Assembly: GCF_014712225.1 (NCBI RefSeq)
Contig: NZ_JACXBW010000012.1
Coordinates: 62,001 to 126,000 of the forward strand
Direction of reading: 5' to 3'
Origin: Pseudarthrobacter sulfonivorans
GTDB lineage: Bacteria; Actinomycetota; Actinomycetes; Actinomycetales; Micrococcaceae
DNA length: 64,000 bases
In this document: piece by piece, positions 8,902 through 16,292 of the stretch
How positions within the stretch are numbered: position 1 is the first letter of the stretch
Layout of the letters: each line of letters opens with the position of its first letter
The notes under the pieces: generated by a model
Databases searched by the model: none
Seen by the model: only the letters and a program-made list of their open reading frames with translations
Told to the model about the DNA's origin: nothing
Translations under genes and position numbers: made by a program

Positions 8902-8985
8902 CGCCAAAAGGCGGCACATCCCGAAAGCGCCGTTGTTGCGTGAGTTACGAGCGCAGGAGCAGAGGGATCGTGCCGCCTTCTGGCG
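8902..8985. repeat. Paired hairpins forming a long inverted repeat, probable terminator of the winged-helix gene
   Basis: CGCCAAAAGGCGGCAC (8902-8917) and GTGCCGCCTTCTGGCG (8970-8985) are inverted repeats with one mismatch. The stem extends with ATCCC (8918-8922) and GGGAT (8964-8968), leaving about a 41-base loop. Each arm is also a small hairpin by itself (CGCC-AAAA-GGCG and CCGCC-TTCT-GGCGG). It sits just past the stop of the minus-strand gene ending at 9001, without a T-tract. Confidence 0.6.
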
Positions 8986-9000
8986 GTGGTGAAGTTAAGG

Positions 9001-9864
9001 CTAGATCGAGTATTCCGGAGCGGCCCAGACGACTACTTCGGGGTGCTCGTAGAAGCGGTAGCCCTGGCCCCGGACGGTGCGCACGGTGTTGGCGAGGCGG
9101 CCGAGCTTGGAGCGGAGGCGGCGGATGTGGACGTCGATGGTTCGCTCGTTGGGGACTTCCTCGGCGTTGCGCCACAGGCCTTCGAGCAGTTCATCGCGGC
9201 CAACGGTGCGGGTGCCGTTTTCGACGAGGTAGTTGAGGAGTTCGAATTCCTTGAAGGTCAGGTTCAGGGATTCCCCGTCGAGGTGGACTTCGCGGCGGGC
9301 CAGGTCGATGAGGACGCCGGAGGGGCGCGGCTCCGCAGCCTGCTGCAGCCGTGCAGTTTCGGTGCGCTTCTGGGCATTGACGGTCGGGTCACCGAAGGTG
9401 GAACGGACGACGTCGAGCGCGGAACCGGGGGTGCCGGCCGGGGCCATGGCCACGGCCGCGTAGCTTTCAGCGCCGGTCACGAGGGACTGTGCGTAGGCGC
9501 GGATTTCCTGGGCAAGCTTGGCGATGGAGGTCCCGGCAGCCGCCGCGGTCTCCTCGTCGATGCCCATGTAGAGCACGAATCCACGGGCAAGGTTGTCGTT
9601 CGCGACAGGCCGGGCGGTGTTCCCTGCTACCAGCGGTGTCGGCGCGGTGAGCGGCGCAGCTTCAGTGGGCTGCACGGCGCGGAGCTGGCCGTAGGAGTTG
9701 GGATTGTAGCCCTGGGGTACGTATCCGGGAGCGGGAAAACTGGTTCCGCCGGCGGCCGGCGCGAACGCCTGGCGGGTACCAAAACCTTGACGGAGCCCGG
9801 AAGCCTGGCTGGGCTTACCTGCGTTACGGACGGAGATGTGGACGTATCCGGATGCAACTGACAT
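9001..9864 (-). CDS. Winged-helix transcriptional regulator (OmpR/PhoB-type DNA-binding domain without receiver)
   Basis: 287 residues. The C-terminal 100 residues are an OmpR/PhoB-type winged helix: GVLIDLARREVHLDGESLNL, FKEFELLNYLVENG, the recognition-helix region RTIDVHIRRLRSKLG and the wing VRTVRGQGYRFYE. The first 180 residues are not a response-regulator receiver: no Asp-Asp or phosphoacceptor signature is present. They comprise a Gly/Pro/Ala-rich stretch followed by a small domain around ARGFVLYMGIDEETAAAAGTSIAKLAQEIRAYAQ. The start at 9864 has a good ribosome site (TTGAGGTAAG). Activity is presumably set by something other than phosphorylation. Target genes are unknown. Confidence 0.85.
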   Translation of the reverse strand: MSVASGYVHISVRNAGKPSQASGLRQGFGTRQAFAPAAGGTSFPAPGYVPQGYNPNSYGQLRAVQPTEAAPLTAPTPLVAGNTARPVANDNLARGFVLYMGIDEETAAAAGTSIAKLAQEIRAYAQSLVTGAESYAAVAMAPAGTPGSALDVVRSTFGDPTVNAQKRTETARLQQAAEPRPSGVLIDLARREVHLDGESLNLTFKEFELLNYLVENGTRTVGRDELLEGLWRNAEEVPNERTIDVHIRRLRSKLGRLANTVRTVRGQGYRFYEHPEVVVWAAPEYSI

Positions 9865-10537
9865 GAATGCTTACCTCAATGTGAATGGCCGTCATTGCGG
9901 CTCGAGTGCTGGGGTTCCCCGCAATGAAAAATCTGGGAGGGGCGCCGACTCTGGACTAGGGGAGGCGAATGCCTAAGAACTTCGTGGGGTCTGAAGGTCA
10001 GGCGTGCATTCGACAACAGCGCATGTCGGCAGCAACTGATGTGCTGGGCCAATATTCTGCGGCTGCAGGTGCTGTTGAGTTCTTGTTCACAATTGAAAGT
10101 GTGCAACGTAACAATGAGAACTTGCAAGTAACAAAGGCGCCGTTCGTCCGCATTATGAGACGAATGGACCAGAATGTGCCCCGTATCACAATTCGGCGGG
10201 TCGGCATCTGCGTTACCAAAATTCGCGCCCCGCGGCCCCGGGTCGTCTTGTTGAAGAATTTTATTCGAAAATAGGCACCCTATTGAAATCGCCTGATACT
10301 TCATGCGCTTGACGTAGAATCACCGCACCGACAGGGTTGCCTTGTCCAATCAGCCGGAGAATTTTTCGCACGCGGCGCCGATATATCGAGCGCCGGCCCC
10401 CTCTCCCCCGGCCCGGGGTTTCCCGCGGCACAGTCCATAGTCATTGGGACGACCGTCCAGCTCGCTACGCTGAGAGTCACAGCTCGCACACAGGAACCGC
10501 AAAGCGTGAGCTAACCGAAAGATCAGAGAGTTGTCCC
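9865..10537. other. 673-bp intergenic region, AT-richer than its surroundings
   Basis: Separates the divergent winged-helix and response-regulator genes. Roughly 10070-10310 is clearly poorer in G+C than the genes around it and holds TTGAAA and TAGAAT-like elements (10283-10288, 10315-10320), so promoters are likely here. A 101-codon open frame (9969-10274) has a GGGGAGG ribosome-like sequence but codon use unlike real genes here, so it is not called. Confidence 0.5.
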
Positions 10538-11278
10538 ATGGCCACTTCGCATTCCATGACCAACAACCTTCCGCAGCTGACCCACCCGGACGGTTCCCCT
10601 ATCCGCGCCCTGGTGGTGGATGACGAGCCGAGCCTTTCGGAGCTCATGAGCATGGGGCTGCGCATGGCCGGCTGGTCTGTCGCCGTGGCTGCGGACGGCC
10701 CGGAGGCCGTCAAGCTTGCCAAGGAATTCCGCCCGGACGTCCTGGTCTTGGACGTGATGCTGCCAGGGTTCGACGGCGTTGAGCTGCTGGGCAGGATCCG
10801 CGCCTTTGCACCTGAGGTGCCAGCCCTTTTCCTCACTGCCAAGGACGCTGTCCAGGACCGGATCGTCGGCCTGGCGGCCGGCGGGGATGATTACGTCACC
10901 AAGCCCTTCAGCATGGAGGAGGTGCTGCTGCGGCTGCACCGGCTGGTCCAGCGGTCCGGGGTGGCCGCCATGGACACGGCCGAACTGGTGGTGGGTGATC
11001 TTGTCCTCAACATTGATACGCGCGAAGTCACAAGGGCCGGGGACGATCTGCAGCTCACGGCAACCCAGTTCGAGCTGCTGCGGTACCTGATGGAGAACCC
11101 CAAGCGCGTGATCAGCAAAGCCCAGATCCTGGACCGAGTCTGGAACTACGACTTCGGCGGCCAGGCGAACATCGTGGAACTCTACATTTCCTACCTGCGC
11201 AAGAAGGTGGATGCGTTGCACCCGCCCATGATCCATACGGTGCGGGGTGCCGGCTACGTCATCAAGCCCGCCGAATAG
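10538..11278 (+). CDS. OmpR-family response regulator
   Basis: 246 residues. The N-terminal receiver has Asp28-Asp29, the phosphoacceptor Asp72 in LVLDVMLPG, Thr in LFLTAKD and Lys in DDYVTKPF. The C-terminal winged helix includes TATQFELLRYLMENP and RGAGYVI. Start at 10538 with GAGAG nearby; an upstream in-frame extension is possible but has non-coding character, and an ATG at 10556 is an alternative. It lies 11 bp before a histidine kinase gene, forming a two-component system reminiscent of mycobacterial TrcRS/MprAB. The signal and regulon are not visible, though the downstream cell-wall hydrolase gene is a plausible neighbour target. Confidence 0.94.
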   Translation: MATSHSMTNNLPQLTHPDGSPIRALVVDDEPSLSELMSMGLRMAGWSVAVAADGPEAVKLAKEFRPDVLVLDVMLPGFDGVELLGRIRAFAPEVPALFLTAKDAVQDRIVGLAAGGDDYVTKPFSMEEVLLRLHRLVQRSGVAAMDTAELVVGDLVLNIDTREVTRAGDDLQLTATQFELLRYLMENPKRVISKAQILDRVWNYDFGGQANIVELYISYLRKKVDALHPPMIHTVRGAGYVIKPAE

Positions 11279-11289
11279 CCCGGCAGCCC

Positions 11290-12822
11290 ATGTCCGCGCC
11301 ACAAGTTACCCCGCATCCGGGCCGCAGCTGGCTGAAACCGGCCACCTGGCACCTGAGAACCCGCCTGATCCTGCTGGCCATGGCACTGCTGGTGGCAATC
11401 TGCGGTGCGGTGGGACTGTTCAGTTATGCCTCGATGGATTCCTTTCTCACCAGGCAGCTGGATCAACAGCTGAGCCAGGCAGCCAACCGCTCGAACGATC
11501 CCGGCCGGCCCCAGGGTGGAGGTGGCTTCAACGGCCGGGACCCGCTGGATGCCCGCGGGCAGAGTGTGGGAACCCTTAATGCGCGCATCTTGAACGGGCA
11601 GATCAACAGCGGCGGCTACCTTGACTCGGACGCCACGCGCTCTGCGCTCAGCACGGAAGATAAGCAGACCCTGCTCGCGCTGGCCCAAAACGGCAATCCC
11701 GTTGACCGCCAGTTGTCCAACGGGGATTACCGGATTGTGGCCGTGGCAACCGGCTTCGGTGACGTTTTGGTCACGGGGCTTCCGTTGGCCGCCAAGGAAA
11801 GCACCCTCGCTTCACTTGTATGGACCTTCGTGTTCGTTTCCCTTGGCGGGCTGTTGCTGATCGGTCTGGCCGGGACGGTACTCATCCGGCGCACCATGCA
11901 GCCGCTGGAACAGCTTTCCGAGGTTGCAACGCGGGTGGCACGGCTTCCGCTGGACGCCGGCGAGGTGGCACTCGCCGTGCGCGTCCCGCCGTCGAACGCC
12001 AACCCCGGAACCGAAGTGGGAAGCGTCGGCCATGCCCTCAATCTGATGCTGGACAACGTCTCCAGCGCACTTGAGGCGCGGCAGCGAAGCGAAACCAAGG
12101 TGCGGCAGTTCGTAGCGGACGCCTCCCATGAACTGCGCACCCCCCTGACGGCCATCCGCGGCTACACGGAGCTGATGCGGATGACAGAGAACTTCACCCC
12201 GGACGGCCGGAAGTCGCTCGCGAGGGTGCAGAGCCAGTCCGAGCGCATGACCACACTCGTGGAGGATCTCCTCCTGCTGGCCCGGCTGGACGAGGGGCAG
12301 GCCCTGAAACTCGGCGAGGTTGACCTGACGCAGCTCGTGATCGAGGCGGTCAGCGATGAAAAGGTCATTGCCCCGGACCATACCTGGCATCTGGAGCTCC
12401 CCGACGAGCCGCTGTCAGTCAACGGCGATGCGTCGAAGCTGCGCCAAGTGCTGGTCAACTTGCTTTCCAACGCGCGCAAGCACACGGCGCCGGGGACCAC
12501 CGTGGTCACCAGCGTGCGGACGTCAGAGGACGGCCGGGCAGTGGTGACCGTGACGGACGACGGCGCGGGCATCCCGCCCGAATTCGTGGACCACGCTTTC
12601 GCCCGCTTCGCCCGCGCAGACGCGGCCCGCAAAGGCACGGCGCCGGGTTCCGGCGCCGGGGCCGCAGAAGGCACCAGCGGCCTGGGCCTGTCCATCGTGC
12701 AGTCCATTGTCGAGGCGCACGGCGGCACAGTGGAGGTGACGTCGGAACCCGGCTCCACCCAGTTCGCGCTCCACCTCCCCATTGGCTTCGGGGCACCGCA
12801 AGGCAACACGCCGACACCGTGA
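11290..12822 (+). CDS. Sensor histidine kinase, partner of the response regulator
   Basis: 510 residues. A membrane helix at about 26-50 and a second at about 178-200 flank an extracytoplasmic sensor region of about 125 residues; a HAMP linker with RRTMQPLEQLSEVA follows. The HisKA motif VADASHELRTPLTAIRGYTE has phospho-acceptor His280. The HATPase domain contains NLLSNARKHT (N box), VTDDGAGIPPEFVDHAFARF (G1/F boxes) and GLGLSIV (G2). Encoded directly behind its response regulator. The ligand sensed is unknown. Confidence 0.94.
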   Translation: MSAPQVTPHPGRSWLKPATWHLRTRLILLAMALLVAICGAVGLFSYASMDSFLTRQLDQQLSQAANRSNDPGRPQGGGGFNGRDPLDARGQSVGTLNARILNGQINSGGYLDSDATRSALSTEDKQTLLALAQNGNPVDRQLSNGDYRIVAVATGFGDVLVTGLPLAAKESTLASLVWTFVFVSLGGLLLIGLAGTVLIRRTMQPLEQLSEVATRVARLPLDAGEVALAVRVPPSNANPGTEVGSVGHALNLMLDNVSSALEARQRSETKVRQFVADASHELRTPLTAIRGYTELMRMTENFTPDGRKSLARVQSQSERMTTLVEDLLLLARLDEGQALKLGEVDLTQLVIEAVSDEKVIAPDHTWHLELPDEPLSVNGDASKLRQVLVNLLSNARKHTAPGTTVVTSVRTSEDGRAVVTVTDDGAGIPPEFVDHAFARFARADAARKGTAPGSGAGAAEGTSGLGLSIVQSIVEAHGGTVEVTSEPGSTQFALHLPIGFGAPQGNTPTP

Positions 12823-12899
12823 TGCTTGTTACCAAAATGTGACTTAAGCGCCAAGCTCCTGTACCGTCGATAGAGTGCGGATCCCGTTCGGGCCGCACA

Positions 12900-13062
12900 T
12901 CCGGATGACGCCAAGCTCTGCCGCTTCCCGGATTCCCGATCGATCGAGGCAGAGGCGGGGGACCCAGAGTCCCGGACCCAAGTGTCCTTGGGGTGAAGCC
13001 AGCACGTGATGTTCCGTGTGGCCGGATGCCCTCATCCGAACCCGACAGCTAACTCCGCAGGT
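12900..13062 (+). promoter_or_regulatory. c-di-AMP riboswitch (ydaO/yuaA type)
   Basis: The untranslated leader has the conserved ydaO blocks in order: GACGCC, then a GC-rich stem-loop closed by GAGGCAGAGGCGGGGGACCC, then CCTTGGGGTGAAGCC, and at the 3' end CCGAACCCGACAGCTAACTC with CGCAGG. A closing stem CGGATGA (12902-12908) pairs perfectly with TCATCCG (13032-13038). This class binds cyclic di-AMP and in actinobacteria typically switches off expression of resuscitation-promoting and other cell-wall hydrolases. It ends about 20 bases before the transglycosylase start. Edges are approximate. Confidence 0.9.
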
Positions 13063-13079
13063 GTGAGAGGCGATCCATC

Positions 13080-13772
13080 ATGTCTGAATCCAAGGTACAA
13101 ACACGCCCGCATAACGGGTCAAACAAACTTCGCAACCGCATTCCGTCCCTGGGACAGCGCGCAGCCGTGCTCGGCACAGCGTGCGCCCTCCTGATCGGGC
13201 TGGGCGCAGCGGGGCAGGCGTCCGAATCCGGCAGCCTCACAGCGGTCAGCGACACCCAGAAGCTCTCCACTGCCGAGATCGAGTCGCAGCTGACGATGGA
13301 AAAGGCCGAGATGCAGGCCAAGTCCACGCCGGAACCCGCGGCTCCTGAGATCAGCGTTGCCCCGCAGGCCGCCGAACCAGCACCCGCACCGGCACCGGCA
13401 CCGGCCCCCGCTCCCGAGCCCGCACCTGCCCCGGTGCCGGAGCCCGCACCTGTTGTCGCCGTCAACGACCCCGCCGGTGCCCAGGCCTACGCCGCCGGCC
13501 AGCTGGCCAGCTACGGTTGGGCACCTGACCAGATGCAGTGCCTGCAGACATTGTGGACCAAGGAATCCGACTGGACCACCACGGCAACCAACGCCAGCAG
13601 CGGTGCGTACGGCATCGTGCAGTCGCTGCCCGCCGAGAAGATGGCGAGCGCCGGCGCGGACTACCTCACCAACTACCGCACGCAGATCAACTGGGGCCTG
13701 AACTACATCCAGGAGCGCTACCAGTCGCCGTGCGGCGCGCTGAACTTCCACCTGTCGAACAATTGGTACTAA
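13080..13772 (+). CDS. Secreted transglycosylase-like cell-wall hydrolase
   Basis: 230 residues. A signal peptide (hydrophobic core about 28-43, probable cut near AGQA-SES) leads to a linker, then a Pro-Ala repeat region of PAPAPAP type (about 98-128), which usually spans peptidoglycan. A C-terminal transglycosylase-like domain follows: LQTLWTKESDW with the probable catalytic glutamate, then SSGAYGIVQ, and GALNFHLSNNWY at the end, like the aggregation-promoting/Rpf-related lysozyme fold. It should cleave peptidoglycan glycan strands outside the cell. Expression is under the c-di-AMP riboswitch at 12900-13062. Ribosome site GAGAGGCG upstream. Confidence 0.88.
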   Translation: MSESKVQTRPHNGSNKLRNRIPSLGQRAAVLGTACALLIGLGAAGQASESGSLTAVSDTQKLSTAEIESQLTMEKAEMQAKSTPEPAAPEISVAPQAAEPAPAPAPAPAPAPEPAPAPVPEPAPVVAVNDPAGAQAYAAGQLASYGWAPDQMQCLQTLWTKESDWTTTATNASSGAYGIVQSLPAEKMASAGADYLTNYRTQINWGLNYIQERYQSPCGALNFHLSNNWY

Positions 13773-13796
13773 GCCCGGTTCTCCCGGGTCCGTACC

Positions 13797-13840
13797 GCAG
13801 CAGGCCCTGAATCCCCCGGTTCAGGGCCTGCTGTTCTGTC
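13797..13840. terminator. Terminator between transglycosylase and VOC genes
   Basis: CAGCAGGCCCTGAA (13798-13811), an 8-base loop and TTCAGGGCCTGCTG (13820-13833) form a perfect 14-bp stem between convergent genes, followed by TTCTGT, so it may act in both directions. Confidence 0.88.
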
Positions 13841-13847
13841 CGGGTAA

Positions 13848-14228
13848 TCAGCCCTGGGCCTCGCGGCCCGGAATGTACTGCACGGCCCATTTGTTTCCGT
13901 CGGGGTCCGCAAAGTACACAAAATGGCCCCAGTCCTGCACGTCCACGTCACTCACGTCCACCCCGTTGTTCTTGAGGTGGTCGTGGGCGGCCTGGATGTC
14001 GCTGACTACCAGCTGCAGGCTCGGCGCCGTGCCCGGCGGGGCGTCGTTGAGGCCCTCGCCAATGCAGATCGAGCAGCCGGAGCCGGGCGGCGTCAGCTGG
14101 ACAAAGCGGATGCCGTCGCTGGGCCGCTCGTCGTAATCAGCGTTGAACCCCACCTTGTTTACGTAGAAATCCTTGGCGCGGTCCACGTCGGACACAGGTA
14201 CAAAGACAAGTTCGAGTTTCCAGTCCAT
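13848..14228 (-). CDS. VOC-family (glyoxalase/bleomycin-resistance fold) protein
   Basis: 126 residues with one VOC module pair: LELVFVPVSDVDRAKDFYV at the start, LQLVVSDIQAAHDHLKNNGV in the middle, and FADPDGNKWAVQYIP at the end. Family members are glyoxalases, dioxygenases or drug-binding proteins; the conserved metal ligands cannot be assigned to one enzyme from sequence alone. ATG 14228 is used; a GTG at 14234 would add two residues. No ribosome site is seen, but TAGCCT just upstream could be a -10 box giving a leaderless message. Confidence 0.85.
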   Translation of the reverse strand: MDWKLELVFVPVSDVDRAKDFYVNKVGFNADYDERPSDGIRFVQLTPPGSGCSICIGEGLNDAPPGTAPSLQLVVSDIQAAHDHLKNNGVDVSDVDVQDWGHFVYFADPDGNKWAVQYIPGREAQG

Positions 14229-14289
14229 CCGCACAGGCTAGCGGCGGGCTGCGCAATCCGGAAGGCCCTGTTGCCGTTGCGCCCCGGAA

Positions 14290-14925
14290 TCAGCCGGCGA
14301 TGCCGTAGAGGCGGTCTCCTGCGTCGCCGAGCCCCGGCACAATGTAGGACTTCTCGTTGAGCTTTTCGTCGATGGAGGCCAGGACGATGGTGACGTTGGC
14401 GTCAGCAAGTTCTTCTTCCAGCTTCGCCAGGCCTTCCGGCGCGGCCAGGAGGCAGATGCAGGTGACGTCCGAGGCGCCGCGCTTGAAGAGGAATTTGATG
14501 GCTTCGCGCAAAGTGCCGCCGGTGGCCAGCATGGGGTCGAGCACAAAGATCTGCCTGTCGGTCAGGTCCTCCGGCAGCCGTTCGGCGTAGGTGATGATGT
14601 CGAGCGTTTCCTCGTCGCGGGCCATGCCCAGGAATCCCACCTCGGCCGTGGGGACAAGTTTGGTCATGCCCTCGAGCATGCCAAGGCCGGCGCGGAGGAT
14701 GGGAACCACCAGCGGCGTGGGCTTGGTGAAGGCGGTGCCCACAGTGGTGCTTACCGGCGTCTCGATGGTCACAGGCTGGGTTCGCACATCGCGGGTGGCC
14801 TCGTACGCGAGCAGTGTCACCAGCTCTTCCGTCAGCATCCGGAAGACCGGAGACGGGGTGTTTTTGTCCCGCAGGACGGTGAGCTTATGGGCGACCAGCG
14901 GGTGGTCCACAACGAGAGTGCGCAT
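14290..14925 (-). CDS. upp: Uracil phosphoribosyltransferase
   Basis: Salvages uracil with PRPP to UMP. The 211-residue protein is full length and has the UPRTase signatures: [20 protein letters not shown] at the N-terminus, [13 protein letters not shown], the PRPP loop [10 protein letters not shown], and [10 protein letters not shown] for uracil binding at the C-terminus. The start lacks a ribosome site, while TGATAGT eight bases before the ATG may be a -10 box, so the mRNA could be nearly leaderless. Directly downstream of the PAP2 gene but separated by a hairpin. Confidence 0.97.
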   Translation of the reverse strand: MRTLVVDHPLVAHKLTVLRDKNTPSPVFRMLTEELVTLLAYEATRDVRTQPVTIETPVSTTVGTAFTKPTPLVVPILRAGLGMLEGMTKLVPTAEVGFLGMARDEETLDIITYAERLPEDLTDRQIFVLDPMLATGGTLREAIKFLFKRGASDVTCICLLAAPEGLAKLEEELADANVTIVLASIDEKLNEKSYIVPGLGDAGDRLYGIAG

Positions 14926-14941
14926 GGGTCAAAACTATCAT

Positions 14942-14964
14942 CCGGGCAGGGCGGCCCTGCCCGG
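14942..14964 (-). terminator. Hairpin between PAP2 gene and upp
   Basis: CCGGGCAGGG (14942-14951), CGG loop and CCCTGCCCGG (14955-14964) form a perfect 10-bp stem two bases after the PAP2 stop on the minus strand. There is no long T-tract. Confidence 0.65.
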
Positions 14965-14966
14965 AA

Positions 14967-15728
14967 TCAGCCGGGCTGGTCGTCCCGGATGGCGTGATGT
15001 TCGAACGTAGGTGCCGGACCGGCATGCTCGCGTTTCCGCAGCACATGGAAAAGCCGATGGGCCAGGATCACTATTCCCACCCAGGCGAGCCCGAGGAACC
15101 AGCCGGCCATGACGTCGGTCATCCAGTGGTGGCCCAGGAAAACCCTGCTCAGGCCCATGGCAATGATGAAGACCACCCCGGCGACGATGGCGGTGATGCG
15201 CGCCCAGGTCATCTCAAACTGCAGGCACATAATGTAGACCAGAACGCCAATCACCACTGTCGTGTTCAGCGTGTGGCCGCTCGGGAATGACGGCGACGTC
15301 TCGTACGGCGGAACCGCATCAGCGTGGTCCGGCCGGGTGCGGCCAACAAGGCGCTTGCCCACCGTCGTCGCCGTTGTGGAGACGGCCGCGGCACCGCCCA
15401 CCAGGATGATGGGGCGCCAGGTCCGGCTCAGGAACGTGAGCCATGCCGTCAGGATGCTGGCCAGGATGGGCATGCCGATGCCGCCGCCGATATTGGTGAA
15501 TGCCGTTACGCCCGCGTCCAGCCCGGGGTTCCGCAGGCTCTCGGCCAGGCCGAGAGCCGGCTGGTCCAAGGACGTCAGGCCTGCGTCGTCCACCACGTTG
15601 TCGTAGACCTCAGCCCCCAGCAGCGCCATGATGACCACCAGCACACCACCCACCAGCATGGTGATCCACAGGGCCGCGTACGGCTTGAACCATTGGCCTA
15701 CACGGCCCCTGAATGTATCGACATCCAC
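14967..15728 (-). CDS. PAP2-family membrane phosphatase
   Basis: 253 residues with about five or six membrane helices. The three PAP2 catalytic motifs are present: KRLVGRTRP, PSFPSGHTLN, and SRVFLGHHWMTDVMAG. Such enzymes hydrolyse lipid phosphates such as phosphatidate, phosphatidylglycerophosphate or undecaprenyl pyrophosphate at the outer face of the membrane. GTG 15728 was chosen because AGGAGG lies five bases upstream; an in-frame ATG at 15782 would add 18 residues. Open frame continues further upstream only through the region occupied by divergent tadA. The natural substrate is unknown. Confidence 0.9.
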   Translation of the reverse strand: MDVDTFRGRVGQWFKPYAALWITMLVGGVLVVIMALLGAEVYDNVVDDAGLTSLDQPALGLAESLRNPGLDAGVTAFTNIGGGIGMPILASILTAWLTFLSRTWRPIILVGGAAAVSTTATTVGKRLVGRTRPDHADAVPPYETSPSFPSGHTLNTTVVIGVLVYIMCLQFEMTWARITAIVAGVVFIIAMGLSRVFLGHHWMTDVMAGWFLGLAWVGIVILAHRLFHVLRKREHAGPAPTFEHHAIRDDQPG

Positions 15729-15788
15729 GAATTCCTCCTGCGTCAGTGGGCGGCAAGGACGGATATCCCTCGAAACTATCATTGAGCC

Positions 15789-16292
15789 ATGGCGCCCGGC
15801 GAAAAGAAACACAGCGAGTGGATGGGCCTTGCCCTCGATGAAGCCCGCCTGGCTCTGGCCACGGAGGACGTGCCCATCGGCGCAGTTGTCATAGGGCCCG
15901 ACGGCGGCGTGCTGGGTTCGGGACGGAACCAGCGGGAGGAGCTGGGTGACCCCACAGCGCACGCCGAAGTCGTGGCCATCCGCCAGGCGGCCGAGAAGCT
16001 GCGTGCTTTGTCGAAGCTTGATGGCGGCGCAGGGGACGGCTGGAGGCTGGCAGACTGCACGCTCGTGGTCACCCTGGAGCCGTGTGCCATGTGCGCGGGT
16101 GCCGTAGTACTGGCCAGAATTCCGCGGGTAGTTTTCGGTGCCTGGGATGAGAAAGCCGGGGCGGCCGGTTCGGTGTTCGATGTCCTCCGCGAGCGCCGGC
16201 TCAATCATTGGGTGGAGGTTTACGGTGGCGTCAGGGAAGACGAGTGCGGGGCCCTGCTGAAGGATTTCTTCGCCGCCCACCGCAGAGCCTAG
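15789..16292 (+). CDS. tadA: tRNA adenosine(34) deaminase
   Basis: 167 residues. Zinc-dependent deaminase that converts A34 to inosine in tRNA-Arg(ACG), enabling reading of CGU, CGC and CGA. The catalytic HAEVVAIRQA motif (zinc ligand His and proton-shuttle Glu) and PCAMCAGA (two zinc cysteines) are intact, as is GAWDEKAGAAGS. A TATCAT box ends six bases before the ATG, so the message may be leaderless. Its stop shares CTAG with the stop of the convergent AlkZ-like gene. Its substrate tRNA gene is at 1429-1502. Confidence 0.95.
   Translation: MAPGEKKHSEWMGLALDEARLALATEDVPIGAVVIGPDGGVLGSGRNQREELGDPTAHAEVVAIRQAAEKLRALSKLDGGAGDGWRLADCTLVVTLEPCAMCAGAVVLARIPRVVFGAWDEKAGAAGSVFDVLRERRLNHWVEVYGGVREDECGALLKDFFAAHRRA

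Noticed and set aside
9969-10274. 101-codon open frame with GGGGAGG ribosome-like site
   Set aside because: Third codon positions are only about half G/C against a very strong bias in real genes here; no recognisable motif.
15729-16280. N-terminal extension of the PAP2 open frame through tadA
   Set aside because: This part is antisense to the conserved tadA gene; AGGAGG before GTG 15728 gives a good start.
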